Shown piece after piece: positions 12,451 to 21,057 of a stretch of 64,000 bases of DNA (the first letter of the stretch is position 1; every line of letters begins with the position of its first letter). The stretch covers positions 1,302,001 through 1,366,000 of the forward strand of contig NZ_CP099397.1 in the NCBI RefSeq assembly GCF_021495345.1, given 5' to 3'. The position numbers and the translations under genes were made by a program. The notes beneath the pieces were generated by a model. That model did no database searches. It had not been told where the DNA came from and was given only the letters and a program-made list of their open reading frames with translations. Origin of the DNA: Pseudomonas hydrolytica. Lineage in GTDB: Bacteria; Pseudomonadota; Gammaproteobacteria; Pseudomonadales; Pseudomonadaceae.

Positions 12451-12795
12451 TTACTTCTTCTTTTTCTTGTAGCGAACGACGATCCGGTTGTAGGTCGGAT
12501 ACTTCTCGATCACGTAGTCAGGACTGAGTGTCAGCAGGTTGTGCATGGCAATGCCGGTGGCCGTGAGCAACCCCAATGCGCCTGTGATACCTCCTGCGAA
12601 GCTGCCTGCTGCCAGGCCAATTCGTCCGGCTGTGTAAACGCGGCAAGTCAGTCCAGTGACCTCAATCTTGCTTTCGACCAGGCGAACAGCTTCGAGCAAC
12701 TTGCCGCCGAGGCCTACGACCTCGAAAGACTCCTTGCTGCTGATGAGTTGAGGAAGTTTGGCGGTGGCTAGGTCATGAAAAGTTAGCTTCATCAT
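12451..12795 (-). CDS. Small glycine-zipper membrane-associated protein, unknown
   Basis: This 114-residue protein has no recognised family. A polar N-terminal half (about 1-55) is followed by a Gly/Ala-rich hydrophobic hairpin (GRIGLAAGSFAGGITGALGLLTATGIAMHN split over about 58-85) that could span or deform a membrane. It ends in a basic tail (RYKKKKK). The ATG at 12795 or the next codon, 12792, could be used; GGGAG lies upstream. It is divergent from the Xre-type regulator at 12876, sharing an 80-base promoter region, a layout common for regulator-controlled or toxin-like genes. Function is unknown. Confidence 0.6.
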   Translation of the reverse strand: MMKLTFHDLATAKLPQLISSKESFEVVGLGGKLLEAVRLVESKIEVTGLTCRVYTAGRIGLAAGSFAGGITGALGLLTATGIAMHNLLTLSPDYVIEKYPTYNRIVVRYKKKKK

Positions 12796-12875
12796 TTCAG
12801 TACTCCCTGTGTGATCAAAGAAATGGGTCGTAAATACCGTGGTCGTTTTGGCAGCATAACGAAACGATTCGCGTC

Positions 12876-13121
12876 ATGCCAAGAATCTCCGCGACTCAAG
12901 ATCAAGACCAAAGCCTGATGCGTCTGGGAAAGGCTGTTCGTGCCCGCAGAGCGCAGCAGGCTCTCTCCCAGGAAGCACTTGCTGATGCGGCTGGGATTGA
13001 CCGCTCCCATATGGGGAAAATTGAGCGTGGGGAACGCAATGTGACCTTTCTGAACATTGCGCGAATCGCTTCTGCGCTTGGATGTAAACCATCTGACTTA
13101 CTGCTGGACGCTGATCTGTAG
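12876..13121 (+). CDS. Xre-family (Cro/C1-type) transcriptional regulator
   Basis: This 81-residue protein is almost entirely one HTH_3 domain: 'LGKAVRARRAQQALSQEALADAAGIDRSHMGKIERGERN' (in pieces, about 16-54) then 'VTFLNIARIASALGCKPSDLL'. Small single-domain Xre proteins control neighbouring mobile-element or defence genes. It diverges from the glycine-zipper gene at 12451-12795 and probably represses that intergenic region, where an imperfect palindrome CGAAACGATTCG sits at 12860-12871. A second possible start is the ATG at 12918. The regulatory target is inferred from position only. Confidence 0.8.
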   Translation: MPRISATQDQDQSLMRLGKAVRARRAQQALSQEALADAAGIDRSHMGKIERGERNVTFLNIARIASALGCKPSDLLLDADL

Positions 13122-13149
13122 CGTCTCGCCCAACGGCGCCTGCCATCTG

Positions 13150-13647
13150 TTAAAGCAAGCCCTGTTCAGCCAGCGACACGATGCCTTCTGACCCCACGAT
13201 GAAGTGGTCCAGCGTGGTGGTGCCAACCATGACCAAGGCGTTTTTGAGTGTCTGCGTCAGGCGTATATCTGCCTGGCTGGGCGAGGGATCGCCCGAAGGG
13301 TGGTTGTGCACCAGGATCACGGCAGCGGCGTTGTGAGCGAGCACTGTCTTGACCACTTCGCGCGGATACACGCTGGCCGCATCGAGGGTGCCGCGAAACA
13401 ACTCCTCGAAACTGATCACCCGGTGTTTGCTGTCGAGCAGCAGCACCGCGAAGATTTCGTGTGGTAGATCCTGCAGCAGCACCTGCAGGTGTTCTCTGAC
13501 TTTGTGTGGATCAGTCAGCGCGCGTCCCTTACTAAGTCGCTGAGTGGCCAACTGCTGGGCCATGCGCAGGATGTCGGTTTCGCTGACAGGCGAGTCCACC
13601 AGGTAATTGCCGGCGACTTCACCGGCCCTGAGTTTGTGAAATTTCAT
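13150..13647 (-). CDS. RadC-like JAB/MPN-domain protein
   Basis: This 165-residue RadC-family protein carries the metal-binding JAMM motif 'VILVHNHPSGDPSPSQADI' and a conserved upstream Glu in 'HEIFAVLLLDSKHRVISFEELFRGT'. It lacks the N-terminal helix-hairpin-helix part of chromosomal RadC. This short form is the one usually carried by integrative elements and prophages (UPF0758/DUF2466). The biochemical role is unsettled. It follows the gp3-like gene on the same strand with a 41-base gap, an order common in Pseudomonas integrative elements, suggesting one operon read from about 16.1 kb. Confidence 0.85.
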   Translation of the reverse strand: MKFHKLRAGEVAGNYLVDSPVSETDILRMAQQLATQRLSKGRALTDPHKVREHLQVLLQDLPHEIFAVLLLDSKHRVISFEELFRGTLDAASVYPREVVKTVLAHNAAAVILVHNHPSGDPSPSQADIRLTQTLKNALVMVGTTTLDHFIVGSEGIVSLAEQGLL

Positions 13648-13688
13648 GGTGTGTCTCCGGATGGCGAGCCGATTCGGCCCGCCTATGG

Positions 13689-14585
13689 TTAGGCTGACGG
13701 TTCGAGCTGTTGGGATTGGGCTTCGAGTTTCTCGGCGAGTGACTGGGTGTGAACGGTGCTGTCGGGCTTCGATGCGGCAGGCTGGCCGTCCGGAAAGAAC
13801 TCTTCAGCAATGGCGCTGCTGTCCTCACCGTCGTCTTCGAAGATGCCGTTGCTCAGGCCGAGTCGCGCGGTGGCATCCAACGCTGCCTGATCAAAGCCAG
13901 CCGCCAGACGCGCCTCATCCAGCTCCCGTGCAGTGAGCAACGCTTGCTCCACGGTCATGCCGCTACGTAGCGTCAGATCGACGTAGAAGATCGGTGTGCC
14001 ATAGCTCTGCCGCGTGGATTTGCCACGCAGACGCAGTTCCAGCGGCAGGCAGGCCAGGCGATCACCGGATATGGCCCGGAAGTATTGCAGCCGGGCTATC
14101 AGCGTGCGGATGCTATTGAAGCCCGTGGTGCGAAACACGAAGCTGCCCAGGGCGTCCTCATCGCCAATCACCACGTTCATCCGCCCGTAGGGCTTGCAGG
14201 CGTTGCCCTTGGCTAGAGGGCAGGCATCGGGTGACGGGCAGGGCAGCGATTGGACGCCATCCTTACCGATACGCTTGCAGGTTTCACCGTTGCCGACACA
14301 CATCGGTCGACCGTTCTGCCGATCAAACAGGGTGTAATCAGCGCGGAAGTTCAGCTCAGGTTCGTTGAACAGCAAGCGCACCGGGATGCTGCGCAGCTTG
14401 TCGTCCTTGCCCTGACGTAACTCATCATTGAGTGGATGCAGCAACCAGCCGTCTTTGCCCTGCACCTGGGAGGTGATGGTGAATTGATCGTCTTTCTCCG
14501 GCAGGCGCTTGCCGTTCTTCTCGACGACCTTGCCGATCGAGATGCGCCCGAGTACGGGCGGGGTAATTGCCAGGCCTTTGAGCAT
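13689..14585 (-). CDS. gp3-like / 'hydrolase or metal-binding protein' of integrative elements
   Basis: This 298-residue protein is of a type found in Pseudomonas and other proteobacterial genomic islands, usually named 'hydrolase or metal-binding protein', possibly related to gp3-type recombination directionality factors. A basic N-terminal domain is followed by a Cys-rich section (CVGNGETCKRI, then LPCPSPDACPLAKGNACKPYG, about residues 94-130) that probably binds zinc. Residues 135-240 form a conserved core. The C-terminus (about 245-298) is acidic and low in complexity. The start at 14585 (MLKGLAITPP) has AAGGAG seven bases upstream, so the longer start at 14606 is rejected. It lies between a YqaJ-type exonuclease remnant and RadC, suggesting a recombination role. 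That role is inferred from context. Confidence 0.65.
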   Translation of the reverse strand: MLKGLAITPPVLGRISIGKVVEKNGKRLPEKDDQFTITSQVQGKDGWLLHPLNDELRQGKDDKLRSIPVRLLFNEPELNFRADYTLFDRQNGRPMCVGNGETCKRIGKDGVQSLPCPSPDACPLAKGNACKPYGRMNVVIGDEDALGSFVFRTTGFNSIRTLIARLQYFRAISGDRLACLPLELRLRGKSTRQSYGTPIFYVDLTLRSGMTVEQALLTARELDEARLAAGFDQAALDATARLGLSNGIFEDDGEDSSAIAEEFFPDGQPAASKPDSTVHTQSLAEKLEAQSQQLEPSA

Positions 14586-14673
14586 GATGGCGCTCCTTGT
14601 AAGCAAAAAAGGCCAGCCAGCAGCGCGAACTGCATGGACTGGCCAAGGGGAGGGATGGAGTAGAAGAGGGCGA

Positions 14674-16074
14674 TCAGCCGATCAGAAAGCGCCGACTACC
14701 TTCCTTGAGCTTCGGATAACGGGCCTGCAGGTAAGGCTTTTCCTGGAGCAGGCGCTCGACATCGAGCACGGTGCTGTCTTTGGCTTTGCGCCAGCTCACG
14801 TAGCCGCTGGAGAACTCAGCACGGGTCGATTCACCCATGGCTTGCTGCAGCATTTGCTTGAGCTCGGCCTCGCGCTTTTCTTTCTCGGAGATCGATTGAC
14901 GCACAGCCTTCAGCTCCAGGAAGGCAGCCGCCAGACCGGCATTGCTGCTGAAGTCGACCACCTGGCCATTGTCCTGCGGATACAGGCAACGCAGCGCCAG
15001 CTCGGCCGATGCACTGCCATCGGCAGGTGGTGGTGTATCCGTTTCAACGTACTGCCAGAAGCGGCGCTCCAGTTCGATCAGGCGAGCGATCATCTGCTCA
15101 TCCCGCTCGATGCGATGGATCTCCAGCGTCTGACCACCGAGCAACACCGCCACATCAGCCGCCTGCTTGCCGGTTACGGCGAGCTGGTGCATCACCTGCA
15201 ACTGCACATATTCGGGGACGCCTTCTTTCCAGAGGCGTGCCCCGTTTATGCCGGCTGTCTTGCATTCGAGGATCTGCACTTCGTCTGTACCAATCACCTC
15301 GCGATCAATGTTAGCCAGCATCCAGGGCAAATCCGGATTGGGATGCTGCAGTACGGCGTTGATGCGACGTACCTTGTGCTTCGTGCGCTTGCTGTAGCCC
15401 AGTGCCTCATGCCACTGCACCTTGCGCTCAGCCAGCGCGCGCATGCGGTACATGAAGTCGTCCCATTGCGAGACGGCGATGCCAAGTTGCTTCTTCACCG
15501 CCTTCGGATCGAAGCGGGTGTTGTGCGGCACCTTGATCGCACGGCTGGTGCCATCCAGGGCGACCGTCAGGGTGTTGTTGCACACCACGCGAACGGTGGT
15601 CGGTGTCGCCGTGGTGGCCAGGGTGCCGTCACAGGAAGTCGCCAGCAGCAGGTAGCCGTTGACCTGATCGTTGCCCTTGATCGACGTGCCTTGTCCGGTA
15701 CGCGCCAGCGCCCAGAACTTGCGACCTCCCTTGAGCACGCCCGCAGTTTCCAGCTCATAGCCGGACACTTCGGTCAGATCGCGATAGAACTCCAGCACCT
15801 CGCGCGGTTGCACGGTGTGATAGCGGTTGGAGACTACCGATAACGGAGCCTTGGTATCGGAGCGGTAGAGCACCTTCTGTTCAGGAAAGGAATGGATCGT
15901 GCCCAGATGACCGACAGCATCCGATTTGAAATGTACCGGCGACTCCTGGATTTGCCAGTCCATACCAGCTTGACGTTGCCAGACCTCGATAGGTTGCTTG
16001 CGAGGCAGGTTGTTGCCCAGGCCGTGCCAGGGAGTGGTGCCGACGTAAGCCATTTGTTCGACTTGATGAGCCAT
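14674..16074 (-). CDS. DUF932 protein fused to a truncated YqaJ-type exonuclease
   Basis: This 466-residue protein looks like two genes joined. Residues 1 to about 226 are a DUF932 domain (MAYVGTTPWHGLG; VVSNRYHTVQPREVLEF; 'TPTTVRVVCNNTL'; ending 'ERKVQWHEALGY'). From about residue 228 ('SKRTKHKVRRINAVLQHPNP') it continues as the C-terminal half of a YqaJ-like viral recombinase exonuclease: 'WMLANIDREV', then 'QILECKTAGINGARLW', 'VPEYVQLQVMHQLAVTG', 'VAVLLGGQTLEIHRIERDEQ'. The Asp of NID (257) and the ExK (270/272) of the nuclease core remain, but its N-terminal part is gone. These are normally separate neighbouring genes, so an in-frame deletion is likely. The start at 16074 is set by AAAGGAA upstream. 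Confidence 0.75.
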   Translation of the reverse strand: MAHQVEQMAYVGTTPWHGLGNNLPRKQPIEVWQRQAGMDWQIQESPVHFKSDAVGHLGTIHSFPEQKVLYRSDTKAPLSVVSNRYHTVQPREVLEFYRDLTEVSGYELETAGVLKGGRKFWALARTGQGTSIKGNDQVNGYLLLATSCDGTLATTATPTTVRVVCNNTLTVALDGTSRAIKVPHNTRFDPKAVKKQLGIAVSQWDDFMYRMRALAERKVQWHEALGYSKRTKHKVRRINAVLQHPNPDLPWMLANIDREVIGTDEVQILECKTAGINGARLWKEGVPEYVQLQVMHQLAVTGKQAADVAVLLGGQTLEIHRIERDEQMIARLIELERRFWQYVETDTPPPADGSASAELALRCLYPQDNGQVVDFSSNAGLAAAFLELKAVRQSISEKEKREAELKQMLQQAMGESTRAEFSSGYVSWRKAKDSTVLDVERLLQEKPYLQARYPKLKEGSRRFLIG

Positions 16075-16166
16075 GATGAATTTCCTTTGAGCAATAGCCG
16101 GCATAAAGCGCTGCGCATGGCGCAGCACCGGCATTTAGGGATGAATGAAAGAGAAGGGCGGCCGGA

Positions 16167-16493
16167 TCAGACCGTTTGATTGAAGCGGTGACCGCAGCTC
16201 AGACAGTGGTTGTGGGCCAGCACATGACGGTCAAGTTTTTCACCAAGCTGAGCGCCCATCGCACAACCACCAGCAGCACCAACCAGTCCGTTGAGAATGG
16301 CCGATGACAGGGCATTGAGGTTGACGTTGGGAGGTTTGGCTAGGCCGCTGCTGGCAATGGCCGGACCAGTGAGCAGGATGGTACCGGCACCACGCAGCGC
16401 ACCGCCCAGCATGCCGATGAAGGCAGCAATCCGCATGGCGGAGAGGTGCGTGGAGACCTGAGGAGAGCCGCAGCTCGGGCAGTGCAATGACAT
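16167..16493 (-). CDS. Zinc-ribbon protein with glycine-rich hydrophobic core, unknown
   Basis: This 108-residue protein begins MSLHCPSCGSPQ and ends near HCLSCGHRFNQTV, so two CxxC knuckles at the two ends could join to bind one zinc. Between them lies a Gly/Ala-rich hydrophobic stretch (IAAFIGMLGGALRGAGTILL... and ILNGLVGAAGGCAMGAQLG) resembling glycine-zipper membrane hairpins. I chose ATG 16493, with GGAG nine bases upstream, over 16508. It is upstream of the DUF932 fusion gene on the same strand. The family is unknown. It resembles the 12451-12795 product only in having a glycine-zipper core. Confidence 0.6.
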   Translation of the reverse strand: MSLHCPSCGSPQVSTHLSAMRIAAFIGMLGGALRGAGTILLTGPAIASSGLAKPPNVNLNALSSAILNGLVGAAGGCAMGAQLGEKLDRHVLAHNHCLSCGHRFNQTV

Positions 16494-16661
16494 GGTTGAA
16501 GACTCCATGGTGGGGATGTCATTGCGGTGATGTGTGACTGAAAAAAAATGGATTCAACGCGGCAGGAAAGGTCATCGTTGATTGACAATTGCTTTTACTT
16601 GCTCAGATTACGAAACTGTCGCTCCGCAGCCTCAGAGCTGCTGCTAAGAAGGATGCAAGAA

Positions 16662-16811
16662 ATGAGCGACCGTTTTGAAGACGATGAAGAGGAAAATACC
16701 CTCGATTTCGATCACGAAGCAGCTGAAAAAGCAGGCTATTCCGGTGTTCCTATTGAGGAGCTGGACGAAATAGCTCTTCGTGAAATAGAGCGGGTTAGCA
16801 AAGGCGAATAG
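16662..16811 (+). CDS. Small acidic protein, unknown
   Basis: This encodes 49 residues with a strongly acidic N-terminus (MSDRFEDDEEENTLDFDHEA) and a helical acidic end. No signal peptide, cysteines or known motif are present. The ATG at 16662 follows AAGGATGCAAGAA; a longer in-frame start at 16548 reads through an unlikely sequence. It stands alone on the plus strand upstream of the nuclease-helicase operon. Its acidity recalls DNA-mimic proteins, but there is no other evidence for that. Confidence 0.45.
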   Translation: MSDRFEDDEEENTLDFDHEAAEKAGYSGVPIEELDEIALREIERVSKGE

Positions 16812-17047
16812 CCTGCCAGCTTGATCAAGCCTTGATGCTTATCTGGCGCCCGTTTCTACTTGGGTCATGGCATGCGGTTAGTTTGTCTTGGTAGCTGCAT
16901 GCTGTGAGCCACGATTTGCGGCCCGCACAGCGCTAACACGATAATCCAGGTGTCAAGGATCGTCGCCCAAATGCAGATAGCGGACTCCCTCAGAACTCTC
17001 AGGCAGTGCCTGTTGCATCGTTTTTTAGACATGGATGAGAGCCGCGC

Positions 17048-17833
17048 ATGATTTGGCAAACCCTATATCAGTCGGCAGATGGCTGCGTCTCCTGGCAAGG
17101 TAACTGTGCGCAGGCTGGAGATTTGTTCAATGGCTTTCTGCAAGGTCCCGTGTCTGCACGCCTGAACGATAGTGAAGGCAGCATTGCATTGAGCCAGCAT
17201 CTTCGAGGTCTTAGCCTAACTGGTATGGGGCAGGATGCCTTGCAGGCTGTGCTCGACGCAGAGCTGCCAGAAACTCGCGATTGGGCTGCGGGTGAGGCAC
17301 TGGCAGAGGTAGTGCTGCAGGAGCAGCATGACGTGGTGTTGCCCTGGAACAATGAGCGCGACAAGCGTAATCCTTTTGCATCTTTGCCAGGTGCTGACAT
17401 TGTTGGCTTCCAGCGCGATGGTGAATCACATCGTCTGGCATTGGGTGAAGTCAAATGCTCATCCGAGGATAAATGGCCGCCTCAGGTTATGACTGGGCGT
17501 AGTGGCATGATCCATCAGCTAGAGACGCTTGCTGGAAACCTCGGCACCTTGTGCCAGTTGCTCAAATGGTTACTGCCTAGAGTCAAGAATACTGAATATC
17601 AGGCAGCCTTTGATTCCGCTTGCAGGCGATATTTCGAGTCTGGAAATCGTGATCTAGCGCTATTTGGCGTTTTAATACGCGATCAGGCAGCCAGCGAGAT
17701 GGATTTGAAAAATCGCGGCAAGGCTCTTGTAAAGAGCGTGCATGCCCCGACACGTTGCCACCTACTTGCCTTGTATCTGCCTTGGCCGATTGAACAACTG
17801 CCTGCTGTTATTACGCAGGGATGTGGAACATGA
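17048..17833 (+). CDS. PD-(D/E)xK nuclease-like protein of a Hachiman/AbpAB-like defence pair
   Basis: This 261-residue protein shows a nuclease-type pattern: Glu83 and Glu87 in a helix (AAGEALAEVVLQ), Asp117 in 'SLPGADIVGF', and Glu134-x-Lys136 in 'RLALGEVKCSSED'. That is the E-D-ExK order of PD-(D/E)xK enzymes. The N-terminal 75 residues look like a separate domain; the C-terminal part (about 150-260) is mostly helical. No membrane segment or signal is seen. It overlaps the following helicase gene by 4 bases (ATGA at 17830-17833), implying a coupled pair. This size and gene order match HamA (DUF1837)-HamB of Hachiman and resemble AbpA-AbpB. I cannot confirm DUF1837 homology by eye, so it is named by architecture only. 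Confidence 0.65.
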   Translation: MIWQTLYQSADGCVSWQGNCAQAGDLFNGFLQGPVSARLNDSEGSIALSQHLRGLSLTGMGQDALQAVLDAELPETRDWAAGEALAEVVLQEQHDVVLPWNNERDKRNPFASLPGADIVGFQRDGESHRLALGEVKCSSEDKWPPQVMTGRSGMIHQLETLAGNLGTLCQLLKWLLPRVKNTEYQAAFDSACRRYFESGNRDLALFGVLIRDQAASEMDLKNRGKALVKSVHAPTRCHLLALYLPWPIEQLPAVITQGCGT

Positions 17834-20800
17834 ATCACTGGCTGCTGGAAGCGATTGCAGAACGGCGTGCACAAGCGCTGCGTGATGCTGACCGGGTGCA
17901 GTTCTACCGTGAAATGACGCCGCAAGAGCCTGATTTAGATGCTCAGACCATTCATGAGGTAGTGGCTGCGCTGGAACTGGCCGTGCTGGATATGGAACTG
18001 GACCGCTTTGGGGATGAGAAGGATCGCCAGGCGGTACTGCACAGTGCAGCAGCAGATGCTTTCCGACTTTTGCGGGTACTGCCCTTACCTGAAACTCCGA
18101 TGGCAGCGGCTACGCACATGCTGCGGGCATCCATATTGGCGGTGATTGGTGACCGGGGAGCAGATGCTGCGCGCTGGCTCCGTGCGCTTGATGATAAAAA
18201 AGCTTGGCCCGTGCTACCCCTGAACTCGTCAGATTGGGGGGAGCGCTGTCGTGCCACTCTTACCGATGTATGGTTGCGCCTGGTTCGCAAGCAAGGCTGG
18301 AACGACCGTGACACCGTACTTGAGCGGGTGGCTGCTCTGCGCACCAGCCAGCAGGAGTTTGAGCGAGAGTACCTGGGGTCTTTCGATCCGCTGCAAGCAA
18401 AGCGCTCGGCGCTAGAGCTTATCGCCATCTACCATTTGGCCAAAGCAGCTGACGTGCTAGCCCACTTCATCACCGATGGCGTGGTGGAGGATAGTTTTCA
18501 GATTCAGCCGATGCTGGACTCGCACTTTGACCGTGCCATTGCGGCCTGTGATACCGCTCAGTTGCTTGAGCTGGGGCCGCTAACGCGTCTGTTGGCAAGG
18601 GCAGCCGCTCAGATGGAGGCGAATTCGCTGTGGACGGTCACTCGTGCGGTGAACTCAAGGGTGACGAAATTTGTGCGCGAGTTGGTCAGTCGTGGCCGTG
18701 GTGATCGTGCCCTGTTCGATGTGCTGCCACCTCAGCGCCGCACGCTTGCTGAGCGGGGCTTGCTGGGATCTAGCCGCCGTGCCGTGGTGGTTAGTCTGCC
18801 GACTTCCAGTGGTAAGACGCTGATTGCCCAGTTTCGCATGCTGCAGGCGCTGAATCAGTTTGATGACCGCAAGGGGTGGGTTGCTTATCTTGCACCCAGT
18901 CGGGCACTGGTGAATCAGGTTACGCGACAGCTACGGCGCGATTTCCAGCCGCTAGGCGTGGTAGTGGAGCGGGTCAGTCCAGCTATGGAGGTCAACGGCA
19001 TCGAGGCGGGGGTGTTGGCCGAGCAACAGAGTGATGCTCAGTTTCGTGTTCTTGTAGCCACGCCCGAAAAGTTCGATTTGATGCTACGCCAGGGGTGGGA
19101 GGAAAAAATTGGTCGTCCGCTCACACTAGTTGTGGTGGATGAAGCTCACACGATTCAGGACAGTGAGCGCGGACTGCGGCTTGAGTTGCTGCTAGCAACT
19201 ATTAACCGTGAGTGCCGCGAGGCGCAGTTCCTACTGTTGACGCCTTTCATCCAGAACGCCCGGGAAGTTGCGCGCTGGTTGGGTGGTCTGAACTCTGAAG
19301 ACATAAGCCTTGGGGTGGACTGGCAGCCGAATGACAGGGCTATCGGTATTGTCAGCGCGGTAGATGCGGGTGCCAAGAAGGGGCGAAGTCGCGATTATCA
19401 GGTGAACTTCGAGACAGTTCACACTTCTCGACCCAGTATTATCCTGGATGACGTGTTCCCTCTGGGCAGAGAACAGAGCCTGGCTACCTCGCTGACGGAG
19501 GTCAAGGCTGTGGGTACGCTAGCTGCGATCGCTGCGCGCAAGCTGGCTGCCCGTGGGCCGGTTATTGCCATGCACAACACTCCGGATAATGTCTGGAGAT
19601 TGGCACATAAGCTGAAGTCTGGACGAAGCATAGAACTGTCGGCTGATTTGCGGTTTGTGCAGGACTATGTGGCGGCAGAGATGGGCGAGCAGTTCCCGTT
19701 GGTGGATTTGTTGTCCCATCGTGTGGGGGTGCACCATGGCGGGCTGCCGGAAGAAGTCCGGATGCTGATGGAGTGGCTGTTCGAGAAAGGTCATCTGGAT
19801 GTCCTGGCAGCCACTACTACCCTTGCCCAGGGGGTGAACTTTCCTGTGAGCGGTGTGGTGATGGCGTCTACTCATTACCCGCAAGGAAAGAGCTCTGTTC
19901 CCATGCCGCCGGAGGACTTCTGGAATATTGCTGGTCGGGCGGGGCGTGTTTCTCAAGGGCAGTTGGGTGTGGTCGCGCTGGTGGCCAAAGACGCAGCTGA
20001 CGTGGAAAAACGTCGTGACTTCATCAACCGCAACACCGGAGATCTGAACTCCGCACTGATTCAGTTGGCTCAAGCTGCAGCCGGTGAACTGACTGACCTT
20101 GGATTGATTGTTTACCACCATCCCGAGTGGTCTAGCTTTCTGCAGTATCTAGCCCATACCTACCGCCAGATGGGGCAGCCGTCCAACTTTGCCGATCAGA
20201 TCGAGCAGGTCTTGCGTGGCACCTTCGGCTTTGAACGGCTTCGCACGTCAAACAGTCAGCTTGCTCGCAGTTTGCTTACAGGTATCCGCAGTTACGTTTC
20301 TTACATGGCTAGCCCTGCACAACCGCTAGGGCTGGTAGACAGTACGGGCTTCTCGCTGCAGAGCATCAAAACGGTCATGACCCATCGCGGTAACATCGGG
20401 CCAGATTCATGGGATCGGGACAGGCTGTTCAAGGCTGGTGACGGCACTCTGCAGACCATGATGGGGGTGCTGCTCCGTGTGCCGGAGTTGCGCGATAACC
20501 TGAAGGCAGTTTTAGGTGGAAAAACGCCAGATGGCGACAAACTTGCGCTCATTTTGAAGGACTGGGTGAATGGTGAAGAGCTGGTCACCATTGCCGAGCG
20601 GCACTTCAGCCAGGAAGGCACGGATACAGTTACTGCCTTGACCAAGTGCGGTCAGAACCTCTTCGGTAAGCTGGCTCATACCTCTTCTTGGGGGTTGAAT
20701 GCACTGCTTGCTATTACAGGATCAGAGCTTGAAGACGGCGAGCGTAGCCTATTAGCCAATCTACCCTCGCAGGTGTATTACGGTGTATCGACAGATGAAG

Positions 20801-21000
20801 CAGTTTCGCTGCGCCTTCTAGGTGTACCTCGCCGAGCCGCACCAGCTTTGGCTCGGGCGATGCAATTGAAACCAGGTGACTCCTTGCCTTTGATCCGGCA
20901 ACGCCTTGAGGCCTTGCCGGAACAGGGGTGGAGTGCTGCACTGGGCGCTGATGGACAGGTTTATCGCAAAGCTTGGCTGATCATGGACGGAGTGGAGTAG
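17830..21000 (+). CDS. Superfamily 2 (Ski2-like) helicase of the nuclease-helicase defence pair (HamB-like)
   Basis: This 1056-residue SF2 helicase has about 310 helical residues before the motor. Motif I is 'LPTSSGKT' (Lys329), motif Ia 'YLAPSRALVNQ', motif II 'VVVDEAHTIQD' (DEAH, 437-440). Motif III is atypical, 'LLLTPF' instead of SAT. Motif V is 'AATTTLAQGVNFPV' and motif VI 'FWNIAGRAGR' (702-706). These RecA2 motifs resemble Ski2/Hel308-type helicases. Some 350 residues follow, probably winged-helix and accessory domains. ATG 17830 is chosen because it overlaps the nuclease stop; ATG 17821 is also possible. The location beside an ssrA integrase fits a defence island. The HamB-like identity is inferred. 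Confidence 0.8.
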   Translation: MNHWLLEAIAERRAQALRDADRVQFYREMTPQEPDLDAQTIHEVVAALELAVLDMELDRFGDEKDRQAVLHSAAADAFRLLRVLPLPETPMAAATHMLRASILAVIGDRGADAARWLRALDDKKAWPVLPLNSSDWGERCRATLTDVWLRLVRKQGWNDRDTVLERVAALRTSQQEFEREYLGSFDPLQAKRSALELIAIYHLAKAADVLAHFITDGVVEDSFQIQPMLDSHFDRAIAACDTAQLLELGPLTRLLARAAAQMEANSLWTVTRAVNSRVTKFVRELVSRGRGDRALFDVLPPQRRTLAERGLLGSSRRAVVVSLPTSSGKTLIAQFRMLQALNQFDDRKGWVAYLAPSRALVNQVTRQLRRDFQPLGVVVERVSPAMEVNGIEAGVLAEQQSDAQFRVLVATPEKFDLMLRQGWEEKIGRPLTLVVVDEAHTIQDSERGLRLELLLATINRECREAQFLLLTPFIQNAREVARWLGGLNSEDISLGVDWQPNDRAIGIVSAVDAGAKKGRSRDYQVNFETVHTSRPSIILDDVFPLGREQSLATSLTEVKAVGTLAAIAARKLAARGPVIAMHNTPDNVWRLAHKLKSGRSIELSADLRFVQDYVAAEMGEQFPLVDLLSHRVGVHHGGLPEEVRMLMEWLFEKGHLDVLAATTTLAQGVNFPVSGVVMASTHYPQGKSSVPMPPEDFWNIAGRAGRVSQGQLGVVALVAKDAADVEKRRDFINRNTGDLNSALIQLAQAAAGELTDLGLIVYHHPEWSSFLQYLAHTYRQMGQPSNFADQIEQVLRGTFGFERLRTSNSQLARSLLTGIRSYVSYMASPAQPLGLVDSTGFSLQSIKTVMTHRGNIGPDSWDRDRLFKAGDGTLQTMMGVLLRVPELRDNLKAVLGGKTPDGDKLALILKDWVNGEELVTIAERHFSQEGTDTVTALTKCGQNLFGKLAHTSSWGLNALLAITGSELEDGERSLLANLPSQVYYGVSTDEAVSLRLLGVPRRAAPALARAMQLKPGDSLPLIRQRLEALPEQGWSAALGADGQVYRKAWLIMDGVE

Positions 21001-21057
21001 GCGAGGGCTCGAAAACAACCATCGATCTTCGAAAATCAGCTGATAATTTCTGGCTGC

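Noticed and set aside
14509..15843. 444-codon open frame on the plus strand
   Set aside because: Antisense to the DUF932-YqaJ fusion gene; no recognisable features and no ribosome-binding site.
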